NCBI RefSeq assembly: GCF_002878395.1
Contig: NC_061119.1
Span: 45,280,638-45,344,637 of the forward strand
From: Capsicum annuum
Lineage: Eukaryota; Streptophyta; Magnoliopsida; Solanales; Solanaceae
Direction of reading: 5' to 3'
Length of the DNA: 64,000 nucleotides
Shown piece after piece: positions 1-10,496 of this stretch (the stretch's first letter is position 1; each line of letters opens with the position of its first letter). The notes under the pieces were generated by a model. The model was not told where the DNA came from. It was given only the letters and a program-made list of their open reading frames with translations, and ran no database searches. The position numbers were made by a program, and so were the translations under genes.

Positions 1-90
1 CGATAACTCATTCATAATATGTTCATCCCCTACCCCACAGACCTAAAATACATGCTCTTCAGACACCTCCACGATACAACCACGTCATGT

Positions 91-297
91 TCAAAGCAAT
101 AACTTGAAAAAACTAAATTTATCAAAGACGATCAAGTGTAGAAATTCTTCCGGAATCTCTATTCTTGCTCCCGTCAATTCTTCTACAAATTCATAGTCAA
201 AATCTTCCGGAACGAAATTTACAGCTTTTTGAGATTCTTTGATACTTTCTAATTGAGAAAACCCAAGACTAAAAGAAAGTCCAGAATCTCTATTCAT
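91..297 (-). CDS. Possible first coding exon of a gene or gene fragment, function unknown
   Basis: The reading frame gives 68 residues of ordinary composition, beginning MNRDSGLSFSLGFSQLE and including FVPEDFDYE and EEFLHLIVFDKF. This is unlike the low-complexity frames around it. On the minus strand the ATG lies one base after a good splice acceptor (TAATCAG, cut after 299). A matching donor (AAG then GTAATT) lies at about 462, so a 164-bp intron in the 5' leader is plausible, with transcription starting near 560. The first 31 residues from SGLSF align without gaps to the broken exon at 47641-47898, with about 15 identities. I do not recognise the family with certainty; an N-terminal piece of a transposon-borne, Ulp1-type protein of Solanaceae is a guess. 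The frame stops at 91, or may splice before that. No further exon can be judged from the remaining 90 bases. Confidence 0.4.
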   Translation of the reverse strand: MNRDSGLSFSLGFSQLESIKESQKAVNFVPEDFDYEFVEELTGARIEIPEEFLHLIVFDKFSFFKLLL

Positions 298-560
298 ACT
301 GATTATTCAAACAATGAAGCATAAAAAACGTGAAATCGAAGAAATGGCTCAACCAAAAGACTCAAATTTCACATAGCTTTACTAGCGCCATTTTATTTTG
401 AGAAAAAAAAATGTAAAAAAGGAATAAAATAAACTGAAGCTGATTTTATGGGGGGAAATTACCTTGATTGAAAGTTTTGAATTGGATGGAGAAGATGGAT
501 AAAAATTGCACAGATTTTGCAGCGTACAAATAGAAGATGTAGAGTATTTTTGGTAAAGAG

Positions 561-2719
561 ACGGCTTGTTAGTTGTAGGTTTAACTTGTATCTCAAATTT
601 ACTAAAAAATATGAAATGTTGGGATTTAAGTAATTTTTTAGAAGTGGGAGAATTTTTAGAAGTTTAGAAACTTATGTTGTTTATTTAGGTAATTTTTCTT
701 TTTAAAAAAGATCGTGTTTATTTTAGTGAATTGAGGTATCGGTCTAAATTTTAGGGAAAATATACATTTTAAGTAGTAAAAAAACTTTTCAGCAGGGAAA
801 AAAAATTCTCCTTAATTTTTTTTTGTAACATTAATCAAGCATAAATAACTACTCTAAATTCTTTTTTTTTTTTTTTGTGAAAATTACTCTGAATTCTAAT
901 ATCGAGAAAAGTGTTTTTTGCTTTAAAAAAGTGCTTGCCGTAGAAAGTTATCCAAGCGCAAGAGTGTAATGTTTTAATTTAACCAAATGTATTTTTCAAA
1001 TCGATTCCTAAAATACAAATGCATTGTGATATTTTGCATATCTACAATGAATTTTGATGGCCAAATTGAGGTTCGAAAAAAATCGTTATTATAAAGAAGT
1101 GGTATTTTTTAAAAAAATTCAAAAGTTCAAAAATTATTTTAATGCATCCAGATATATTTATTCCATTCCATAATAATAATGCATTGCAGATAAAGGGAAC
1201 AAACAGCCTAGAAGCCAGATAGGAGACAACTCAGAAAATGATGTGTCCACGTGGACATCATTAGCTTTAATTACTTTTTCCAATATTTACTTTACTTATC
1301 ATAATTTGACACGTCGAAAATAATAATGATATAACTATATAACTATTTACTGCACGATCTCTATTAAGCAAGTAACTAGTTGTAGAAGTAAAATAAAGAT
1401 TTTTAGTTTTTTTTTTTATATATTTAAAGTAATAAATAAAAATAAATAAATTATTTTTAAAATAATGAATAAATAAAAATTAATGGAACAAAGGAGCAAC
1501 CGTTTTTAACCGATGTGATTAAAAGCCTTAATTCTGGGACCCTCATTACCCCCATAATCTTTTCACTTTTTGGCATGTTTGTCTCTGTATATTTATCCGA
1601 TTTTTTTTACTATATGCTTTTGGCTACAATTGATAAAACATCGTGTCTCACAACATAAAAAGCCAAAAGATCGTTTTATACTTTGCACTATTATTAATTG
1701 TATTAATGTTAAAAAAAAATTAATTGGCATTTCGAAATGAAGTCCAGTCTATCTGAAAGAAACTGCCCATGTGGAGGAATTTTTTTAAAATAAAATTTAA
1801 ACAAAGCCGGCCCACACAATGATACTATTTTTAATTATTTTTCTATTTGTTTATATCGTGAAAATAGTAGTACTAATCTTTGCATTTGAAGAGGAGCCTG
1901 TCGACATCAAATCCTTGACAATATCGTTTTTTCTCAAACTCTATATAAATATATTTCGTGCATCGGATTACTTTTTCTTTCTGTTTTGATTTTATTTTTA
2001 TTTTTTCAAAAAGAAAAACATATAGTATAAGGATTTTGATGACATTTTGAAATTTTGTTTGCAATTAAATTTATTAAAGTATGGACACTAAATTCGGTAA
2101 TTAGGTAAGATGGCTATGAATCAATTAGGTAGGTATTGGTACCAAATAATAACATAATTGAGGGTAGTGAAATCTGAGAAATCAAAAGCACTAAGATTTG
2201 AAAATGTGTGTTCTCCATTTTTGTTATTCTGGTTTTCCGCCAACTCAAAAGAGGAAGAAAAAAGAACATTTGTAGCATTGACCCTTTCATTTGTTTAAGG
2301 ATACGTGCTAAGAAAATTACCAATTGTCATCTCCTGAGACAATTCATATTTATTTTTCTTTAGTTCGTTTCAAAAAGAGTTTTTATATATTTTTAGTTTA
2401 AGTTATAAGATTTAAAAAAAAATAAATTACTTTTTAAAAATATTATGTTAATTCAAAATTAGACAAATAAATTAAAATAAAAATAGTGCTACACTCATTA
2501 AAAAATTTAACTCATTCAATGACAAAAACTAATAATTGAATAGTCATGATTCATGAGTAGTTATGTTTGACATTGGTCCTGCATATATACAAACAAATCA
2601 ACGTATACCTGTTTAAAATCTCTTCCCTTTAACTAGTTCATGCTTGTTTTTCAACTTAAATTTCAAATGTTTTTTTTTTTTTTTTCAAATTACACCTAGT
2701 TATGCGGTAGTTATCTTAG
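561..2719. other. AT-rich DNA, no gene or clear repeat seen
   Basis: This is AT-rich sequence with several homopolymer runs and AAATAAAT-like stretches around 1380-1490 and 2400-2480. The short frames on either strand have no codon structure or recognisable motif. The part next to 560 may be the promoter of the minus-strand exon at 91-297. Apart from the palindrome at 1244-1257 I see nothing to annotate. Confidence 0.5.
1244..1257. promoter_or_regulatory. Perfect 14-bp palindrome containing a G-box/ABRE core
   Basis: TGTCCACGTGGACA reads the same on both strands and contains CCACGTGG, the preferred site of plant bZIP and bHLH factors. It lies about 690 bp upstream of the inferred transcription start of the minus-strand exon at 91-297. 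The flanks (ATGATG on the left, CATCAT on the right) extend the symmetry with a 2-base slip. Regulatory function is inferred from the motif only. Confidence 0.35.
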
Positions 2720-3466
2720 TGTCCCGATCCAAACAAATAGATCATGTGGGAATCTATATTATCCTAAGTAGCTAAGAGAATTTTTATTATCCAACCAAAA
2801 ATATGCGGAAGACTTTCGTTTTTAAAAGAATACTGAATTAAATATAACAAAGTAAACTAAATATCAATAAAAACTTTTTCAAAACTTCTTAGAATTGTTC
2901 TTCACTATTTCAAGGCGACATGTACAAGAGCTACTTATTATAAAATAGACTGAGGATAGACTAAATAACACAACGACTCTAACATCTATCAAGAAGGAAG
3001 TGCAGAAGTTAGTGCTGCATATCGCTATCCATCTAGTAACTGCAAATTAACTTGTATCCGTTCTACATCCCAAGAAGGAATATAGAAGAGTAGGATGGGT
3101 ACAAACATACTACTGGTAGGCATCATCGATCGACTAGTGTTAATTCATATAATCATAAAATTATAAAATTGAATTAAATAAAAGAAATCATGACATCTTA
3201 AATGAAAATATAATTCAACTAAGACAGTAATATCATTATAACACTTTGCCTATATAATTTACAATTCCCCAATTCTATTAACGAGACACCATGAACATAG
3301 TCTAGCCTCATTAATTCACCCATTCAATGCAATTCAACACTAAACTATCACTACTATCCCTTCATTCGTGTTACCTCCTCCATTACCCACATCTATAGGA
3401 TCAACCCAATAATCATAGACAATTCATACAAAACGTTCAGGCTAACAATGAAATACTCTCTTATAA
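2720..3466 (-). repeat. Degenerate remnant of a Gypsy-type LTR
   Basis: Phrases such as GTGTCCCGATCC near 2719, GAATATAGAAGAGTAGGATG near 3078 and GGTAGGCATCATCGATCGAC near 3116 resemble the reverse complement of LTR sequence of Solanaceae Tekay-type elements. GC content is higher here than in the flanks. I found neither end nor a target duplication, so the limits are approximate. Confidence 0.35.
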
Positions 3467-3877
3467 TCTATATCTATATCTATAATATATTAAAAGTGTG
3501 AAGACCCTTAGAAAAGTGATTTGAACTTTTTGTCCTTCATTAAAAGTTTTTGTTTGAGATAAAATCGTCTTTTTACTATTTTTTTAATTACTATTTTATT
3601 AAATTAAGAACTCCTAAAATATATAGGATGAAATTTAGTAATATATGATAAGAGATATATATATGAGTCCTAAAATATGTGAAAAATAATATTAGAAAAA
3701 GAATTAGACTTGGATTACATTTTTAAACTTTTTATTATAAAATACGATCTTAATTGACATGAATGATATTGGAAAATATTTTTTGTACAAAAGTTACAAT
3801 GTCAAAATTTCTAGGGAAAAAAAATTGTAGGAAAGGATAATAGAAAAACATACCATATATTTAGAATTTTGTAACAA

Positions 3878-5774
3878 GAAATTTCAGAAATAACAACTAT
3901 AAAGTCTTAATTGTAACTTTTATAGCAACAGTTTCATAATTACGAAATGTAGCAAATTGTATTTCGTATTTAAGTAAACTGTTGTTATACAAATACATAT
4001 AAAACAAGATTTACTGCCCTTGTTTTAGTCAAATTAGTTGAGTTAAATAAGGAATAATTATCGTATCTAATTAAATTCTCATAAATTACTCTTATTTAAA
4101 TTAGTAAATTCTTTTCCAAATCAAACTCAAATATGAAGATTATTATTTCCATGATCTTCAAAATATCATTCTATTATATCTCTAACTATTTTTTCTATTT
4201 ATTTTTTTCAATTTTTTTATCTTTCTTTATTTTAATTTCTTTTTCTTTTTTATTTTTTTCATCCCACTTTATTTTCTTTCTTCTACTTCTACTTTTTTTT
4301 CCTTTTTCTTTGTTTTTTTCGTTTTCTTTTTTTCTTTTTCTCATATTTTTTTTTCGTTTTCTTCTTCTTTTTTTTTAAATTCTTTTTCGCTTTTGTTTTT
4401 ACACTTCTATTTCTAGTTTCTATTTCTCTTTCTTTTTTTTTTTTTTTTTGTTTTATCTTTTTCTCTTTTTTTTTGAATTTTTATTTTTTGTTTTTCTTTT
4501 TTTTCTACGCTTCTATCTCTATCTTTTATTTTTAAAAGATAAATATTTATATCATATATACATATTCAAAAAATATACAAAATAAATAGACATATAGATC
4601 TGCATATTTATTTACGATAAAAAACATACATATATATATCTGCATATGTATTTACAGAAATACATATCTGACTCACATGTATATATAAACAAATAGGATA
4701 CAAAATCTCTATGACAAAAATGACAATTATATACATATAAGTATAAATAGTAAAAAAATACATGATACATATCTTAAACTTTAAAAGAAAATAAATAAGT
4801 ACATATGCTACCTTCTAAAATGACATTGTATGTACAGTTCAAAGACAAATTCAACACCGTATAAAATACATATAGCTCTGCATATGTTTTTACAGAATAC
4901 ATACCTAATCCATATGTATATTCTTATTTTATATGAGTTACCTTTGTATTTCGCAAATACATATAAGTTATTTTATTTTGTATGCTTTTTGAATATGTGT
5001 ATGTGATATACATATTTGTCTTTTCAAAATAAAAGTTAGAGATAAAGAGTAAAAAATCAAAAAAAAAAAACAAAAATATAAAAAGAAAAAAACGAAAAAA
5101 AGAGAAGTGAAAAAGAAAAAAAAGGAAGAAAGAGAAATAGAAGTGTAAAAAAAATTAAAAAAAAAAAAAAGAAAACAAAATAAGATAGAAAAAAGAAGAA
5201 AAGGAAAATAGAAAAAGAAAAAAAAAGATATGAGAAAGAAAAAAATAAAATGAAAAAAAAAGAGAAATAGAAGAGAGAAAATAAAGTGGAAAGAAAAAAA
5301 TGAAAAACAAAAATATGTCAAAATAAAAAAATAAAATGATAAAAAAATAAGATGGAAAAAAAACTAACAAGAAAAAAAAGATAGAGATATAAGAAAGTGA
5401 AAGATAGTAATGATGTTTTATTTTGAAATCTTGAACATCATGAAGATAATTATCTTCAAATATGAAAAAGGAACAAAAAGGAAAAAGGAAAAAAAAGAAG
5501 AGAAATAGGAGAGAGAAAATAAAGTGAAAATAAAATAAAATAAAAAATAAAATGATAAAAAAAAAGGTTAAAAGATATGACTATATTTGGGAGAGGTTAA
5601 ATAGTGGAGTGGAAATAGAAAAATATAAAGTAGTGAGAGTAAAATATGCACTTGCCTAGTTAATGAGTAAAATAATATTACTCTTGCTATAAACTGTAAT
5701 TTTATAAAAGTGTTGCTATTTATTGTAATTATAGTCTTAAATATGCTACTTTCTATAATTTTTCGAGATAAACC
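3878..5774. mobile_element. Foldback element with T-rich left arm and A-rich right arm
   Basis: A nearly pure T/C tract (about 4200-4540) and a nearly pure A/G tract (about 5040-5400, continuing to 5540) flank an AT-rich core. Matching inverted sequence lies just outside the tracts: TATGAAGATTATTATTTCC near 4132 against its reverse complement near 5445-5464. The outer ends also pair loosely: CTATAAAGTCTTAATTGTAA near 3898 against the complement of sequence near 5740. Flanks TTGTAACAA and TTGTAGAAA agree at 6 of 9 positions, a weak 9-bp target duplication. Architecture and right end resemble the elements at 18557-20629 and 42636-46349. The long frames inside are translations of the T/C tracts. 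Confidence 0.5.
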
Positions 5775-6129
5775 TTGTAGAAATGAGTAATCGAAAAACC
5801 TGTCATATATTTATGATTTTGTATTTCCATATATTGAGGAGTTCCCAGAAATATCTACATTTTTTAATTTTGATGGTGAAAAAAGGAAAAAAAAAATACT
5901 TCAAAATTGTAGGGAGGAAAAACAAAAATGTATAGAGGTAGAGAAAATTTATTATATATTTTGGAGTTTGACTATATTTAGGAGTTCACATAAATATTTA
6001 TATTTTAAGATACTCAAAATTGTAAGAAAGAAAAAGAAAAGAAAAACGTGTATGAAAATTTTAAACGATAGTGTTTATGATTGAAGAGATAAATTTACTT
6101 GTTATTTGAGGTAAGTTTATTTTAAAAAT
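5775..6129. repeat. Repeated AT-rich units flanking the foldback element
   Basis: Phrases such as AAAATTGTAGG followed by GAAAAAC, and TATATTTAGGAGTTC, recur near 3810-3880, 5800-5910 and 5960-6040. They look like worn tandem units into which the foldback element inserted. No coding potential is seen. Confidence 0.35.
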
Positions 6130-6570
6130 ATTTTTAGTATGTTCTTAATGTCTACAATAACAAATTATCATCATTATTGATAAGCAATTGCTGATTGAGA
6201 GTTTTTTTTTTTTTTTTTTCCAATTTTGTATTTTCTTGAAATTTACAATAATGACAATAAAATTTTACTATGTTTATGAAATTTACAATAATAAATTATA
6301 ATGTCTTTTTGATAAACAATTTACAATTGAGACGTATTTTTGGTGAAATATTAATAATATTTGCAATTTGATGAGATAACTATGCTTGTAGTTTGAGGTA
6401 AATTTTTAAAAATTTCATATGTTCTTGATGTTTACAATAATAAATTATTATATATTCTTGATAGATTATTGCTGATTAAGAAGGTTTTTTTTTATGTTAT
6501 TTTAATACGTTCTTTAAATTTAGAATAATAAATTATCATCTATTCTTGATAGACAACTGCTAATTTAGAA
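6130..6570 (+). repeat. Degenerate tandem repeat, about four to five units
   Basis: The phrase TGTTCTTGATGTTTACAATA then ATAAATTATTAT, followed by TTGATAGAC-AATTGCTGATT, recurs near 6138, 6270, 6419 and 6505 with insertions and substitutions. It is internal sequence of Helitron-like element A. No gene is seen. Confidence 0.45.
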
Positions 6571-6633
6571 ATTTTAGTGTAAAACAGGTTTCTTGACATC
6601 CAAAGCATCATTTATATACATTACTTAAGATAG

Positions 6634-6721
6634 CAGGCGAATCAAGAAGTTGTCAAGAGCTAGTCCCCGTGTTGAACAATCTTGTGGTTCCGTTGTTGAG
6701 AATTTTAAGAGGACTACTATA
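6634..6721 (+). other. Possible captured exon
   Basis: An 88-base island of mixed composition stands out in AT-rich DNA. It is bounded by an acceptor-like TTAAGATAG on the left and a donor-like ATA/GTGAGT on the right. One frame reads KKLSRASPRVEQSCGSVVEN and remains open throughout. It lies in Helitron-like element A, and Helitrons often capture exons. I do not recognise the protein, and an 88-base open frame can occur by chance. Confidence 0.2.
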
Positions 6722-8189
6722 GTGAGTTCAGGTGTATTATTTTGTTGTAGTTTAAAGATCGTTGATGAATTTACAGGTGGTGGATGAATGTCGGTCGGCT
6801 TTGAGAAATTTTTGTAGGTAAATGTTAGGTTTAATCGTATTATTTTTATATCTCTGTTTTGAGATTTTTTTTTGTGTGCAAAGGTAAAGTTTAGGTGTAT
6901 TATTTTGATATCTCTTTTTATACTTCTTTTAATACATTTAGCTAACTATCTTTTGTTTTTGTTTATTAAGCCTTTTTTCGACATTGGAGGCATGAACAAT
7001 TTTAGGGTTTCAAAAACTCTAAAATAACTTTATTTCTAATCTCCGAACTCCAAAGAGAATTAATGTAGGACTCTAAAAATATATCTAATTCAAGCATGTA
7101 CAATAGTAGTGTGAGCCACTAGGAGTTGGATGTTAGTTTTTAAATTAATTAAAGTTGGTTTCATTATGTTTTATCCCATTGCAATTTTACTTCCTAGCTT
7201 CAATTATTTCAGATTAGTATCATTTAGGTTGATGAGTACAAAATCAATATTTTGTTTTTTCTTGTTGGATCTATGATAGGTGATTGGCAAAAGGTTTTCT
7301 TAACCATTTCCGGACTATTTAATTAGTGAATGCAATTTTTTTTTTAATCCAACTAATGTATTGTACGTGGCTTTTATTTGTCACCTATATTAATGTTATT
7401 TTTCTCAAATTATTACTTCCTCCCTCTAATAATAGTTATATACTATTGATTTGATGCACTTTTGGGAGGTTTATCTACCAAGTGTTGTAGTAATTGGCTA
7501 TGAAGATGAAAATATAAGATGCAATATGAAGTGTCGTGCAACTACACTGTGTATTAAAGTGTTTTTTTTTTACTCTTTTTAAAATGTGATCTCCTTTTTT
7601 TTTTTTTTTTTATTAAACATTTTAAATATGGTTAAAAGTTTTGGCAGAGTGATTAAAGAAATTTTTTTACAAGGTATATCGGTATGAGGTATATGCTAAG
7701 AAACGTTAAATAATATGAATAATTTTACTTACCTATATTATTGTACTAAGATGTTCATCTCAAATATTGCTTCTACGCTTGGTTAAAGCTTTATCCCGAT
7801 TTGTTTCATTTGCTTTCAAGTCTAGTGGATCACTATGATAGCTTTCCCCGTGCAAATTGGTTGTCTTTGTATTTATTTATGGTTAAATTGCTTCCATTCT
7901 TCAATAATTTATATAAAATTATGGCTTCATTACTTAATAAATATCTAAATACTCGAATTAATCACATGAACAATACATATGTATACGTAATTTTGAGTTT
8001 TTATTACTTTTTCTTTTTAATTCTTAGTTGTTTCCTTACAATGTAGTTTGACACTAACTTTTGCAACGAATTCATTGGCTCCATCATTTTCTATGAATAT
8101 AATAAGGTACATAATTTATTAAGTTACTTAGTGCAATAAATTGTTTGACACACGTAATATATATATTTTTTTTATATGATCTTTTATTA
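6722..8189. other. AT-rich DNA, no gene seen
   Basis: This stretch has long T runs (near 7560-7610) and a CTCCCTC-like phrase near 7430 that may be one end of a Stowaway-type MITE without a visible partner. The 81-residue frame near 7801-8046 has no recognisable motif, and its codon use matches noise. Confidence 0.4.
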
Positions 8190-8800
8190 GTTATCGTAGT
8201 ATATAAATAGATGTCTTTCATAATTCATAAAAGGAATATAATTCTAACAAGAAGCCAGAGAGAGCTTGTGCATCAAATGCCGCAGATTTCTCGACAAGCT
8301 ATAAGTTAAAGCATTCAAGCATCAAAGTTAAAACGCAATTCAAAATCAAAATGAAGATTCAAGATCAAGATCGAAAATCTTGAATGTAAGTATAAGTCAA
8401 GATCAAGTTCAAAATCATTGAATTTATATTCGAAAATAAAAATTAAAAGATTCATAAAGATTGTAACGCTCAAATATTGAAATCATATAATACTATTGTT
8501 GTGATATTTTTCTCTTGACTATTATTTTCTTGACCCGTATTTTCTTGTCTATAGCTGATTTACAACAATAATCAAGTTTATTTTTTAAACCTTTATAATA
8601 ATCAAGTTAAGAATATCGACATGAATGCAATACTCAAATACTGAAATCAAAAGCCATTATTATTGTGATATTATTCTATCTTGACTATTATTTTCTCAAC
8701 CTGTATTTTACTATCTACAATAGGCTTTCCAATAATATTCAAGTTTATTATTCAATTTTTTATAATATTTAAGTTAATAATATTATCGTAACACATGTGC
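8190..8800 (+). repeat. Partial LTR, same family as 60760-61600, with duplicated 3' part
   Basis: A TATA box (ATATAAATAG at 8201-8210) is followed by TTCTAACAAGAAGC, AGAGAGAGC and runs of TCAAGATCAAGATC. The same order occurs on the minus strand at 60760-61600. The last part, with TACTATTGTTGTGATATTTT and TCTTGACTATTATTTTCTT, occurs twice, near 8465-8600 and 8625-8800. Neither terminal dinucleotide nor a target duplication could be assigned. Copia-type is the likely class, by composition only. Confidence 0.5.
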
Positions 8801-8817
8801 AATGGACATAAACTAAA

Positions 8818-10496
8818 CTGATTATATTTAAAGTGTGAAAACCCATAAAAATATTATTTAATTTTTTTTTCCTTTATTAAAATACTCCACAATAGATAAA
8901 ATAGTCATTTACTATTTTCTCAAATATGAACATATGAAAAAGGGTGGTGGAGATGAGAGTAAGGACATGACTATTTCTGTGACCTAATTTTGTTTCGTAC
9001 TGGGACGCTCGACTACGAAAGTCATTCACATTGTAAGGAGACTCGTGAAGCTGTACAAGAAGAGAAGGACAGACATGTATATAGTGTTCATTGAACTAAA
9101 AAGGGCTTACGACAAAGTCCCTAGGAAGGTTCTATGAAGGTGCTTGGAGGATAAAGGTGTACATGTGACGTACATTAAGGTGATTCAAAACGTGTATAAT
9201 GGGTCCAAGACCCGAGTAAGAATAATGAGAGGAGATTCGGAATACTTTCTAATTGTAATGGAGTTTCATTAGGGATCAACTCTTATCCCATTTATACTTG
9301 CGTTGGTAATGTACTGATGCAACATATCCAAGGATAAGTGTCATGGTATATGTTATTCACGGATGACATAGTTCTGATTGATGAGATTTGAGGTGTATTA
9401 AACTCTAAGTTGGAGGTTTAGAGTCATCTAGACAATTCAGGTTGAGTAGATACAAGATAGAGTAACGGGAGTACAAGTTTAGTGACGTAATATCTGAGGC
9501 TGGCGTGGAAGTGAAGCTTGATACACAACTAATTTAGAAATGAAAAGTTTCAAGTATCTTGGTCTATTATCCAAGGAAATATGTATATTAATGGTGATGT
9601 CACAAATCATACAAGTGCAGGGTGGATAAAATAAATGCTCGCATCTGGAGTCCTATGTGATAATAAGGTGCCTCTAAAGTTTAAAGGCAAGTTCTGCAGA
9701 GCGGTGGTTAAACCGACTATGTTGTATGGAGTAGAGAGTTGGCTAGTCAAGAACTTTAACATTCGAAATATAAAAGTTGCGGAGATGATAATATTGCTAT
9801 AAATGTGTGGATATACTAGGAGAGATGAAATTAGAAATAAAAATATTCGGGATAAGATAGAGTGACCCCGATAAAGGACGAGATGTGGAAAATGAGAGTG
9901 AGATGATTTGGACATGTGCAAAGGAGATGCATAGATGTCCCTATGCAAAAGTGTGGAAAGTTGGTCATATATGCATAGTTTTAAAAGGGGTATAGGTAGG
10001 TTAGAGAAGTATTGGTGAAAGGTAATTAGATAGGACATGACACAACTTCAACTTATTGAGGACATGAGCTTAAATAAGAAGTTATGTAGCGCACATATTA
10101 TGGTAAGAGGTTAGTTAGATGATTGAGCATTGTCCCGCTCATTTTTCTTTACTATTATTAGTTATACTACGAGCCGTATTTCTCTCATAGTTTCTTATCC
10201 TTTGAGTTTGTTAGTAGTTGCAACTTTTACCCTTTGAATATCATTGTATCCTATTACAATCGTTATTTAGGATGATTTGACAGATTGTTTATGATATTTT
10301 TCATGATTGTCTTTATTTCTGTTATTTCTTTCTCTATAGTGCTTTGACATGTTTTTTATTTGAGCAGAGGACCTATCAAAAATAGGTTTTCCATCTCTAA
10401 GGTAGTGGTAAGGTGTACACTATACCTTTCCCAAACCCTACTTATCATTATTTTTATTAATAAATATTTCATACACGTGCAACGCACGTACACTAA
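8818..10496 (+). mobile_element. Helitron-like element B, carrying a dead LINE
   Basis: The start, TATATTTAAAGTGTGAAAACCC, split here as TATATTTAAAG and TGTGAAAACCC, matches the start of element A. The end carries a perfect hairpin (ACGTGC, loop AAC, GCACGT at 10475-10489) followed after three bases by CTAA at 10493-10496. This is the expected order for a Helitron 3' end. The interior is mostly the RTE LINE pseudogene at 8945-10445. Elements A and B adjoin head to tail with almost no spacer. No helicase is encoded. Confidence 0.4.
8945..10445 (+). pseudogene. RTE-type LINE reverse transcriptase, 5'-truncated and broken
   Basis: Translated in three shifting frames, this stretch follows the C-terminal half of plant RTE reverse transcriptases. 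From left to right come GRSTTKVIHIVRRLVK, IELKRAYDKVPRKVL, YIKVIQNVYNGSKTRVR, then LFTDDIVLIDE near 9350-9390 in place of the usual F/YADD box, and later SFKYLG near 9548. Numerous stops and frameshifts interrupt it. After the coding part comes the RTE 3' tail, with GAGCAGAGGACCTATC, CTCTAAGGTAGTGGTAAGG and CCCAAACCCTACTTAT ending near 10445. The same tail is shared by tRNA-derived SINEs in Solanaceae. The endonuclease domain and the N-terminal half of the reverse transcriptase are missing, as is usual for 5'-truncated LINE copies. The opposite-strand 143-residue frame at 9607-10038 is a shadow. Confidence 0.88.

Larger units (their letters stand above)
3467..8816 (+). mobile_element. Helitron-like element A, non-autonomous
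   Basis: The left end begins TCTATATCTATATC, followed by TATTAAAAGTGTGAAGACCC. The right end carries an imperfect hairpin, ACATGTGCAATGGACAT, then CTAA at 8813-8816. TC at the start, and a short hairpin just before CTRR at the end, are the Helitron signature, and no target duplication is expected. The first ~110 bp align with the start of the adjoining element B at about 8818. No Rep/helicase frame is present. Inside lie a foldback element (3878-5774), a tandem repeat (6130-6570), a possible captured exon (6634-6721) and an LTR fragment (8190-8800). The ends are worn, so the unit could be a composite. Confidence 0.35.

Noticed and set aside
4133..5370. Several open frames rich in Phe, Leu and Ser near 4133-4378 and 4968-5370, resembling membrane proteins
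   Set aside because: They are translations of T/C or A/G tracts in the foldback element. Composition alone accounts for the hydrophobic runs.
7430..7560. CTCCCTC phrase suggesting a Stowaway MITE end
   Set aside because: No inverted partner within 1 kb.
9607..10038. 143-residue minus-strand frame
   Set aside because: It is the antisense shadow of the RTE LINE reverse transcriptase, whose motifs read on the plus strand.
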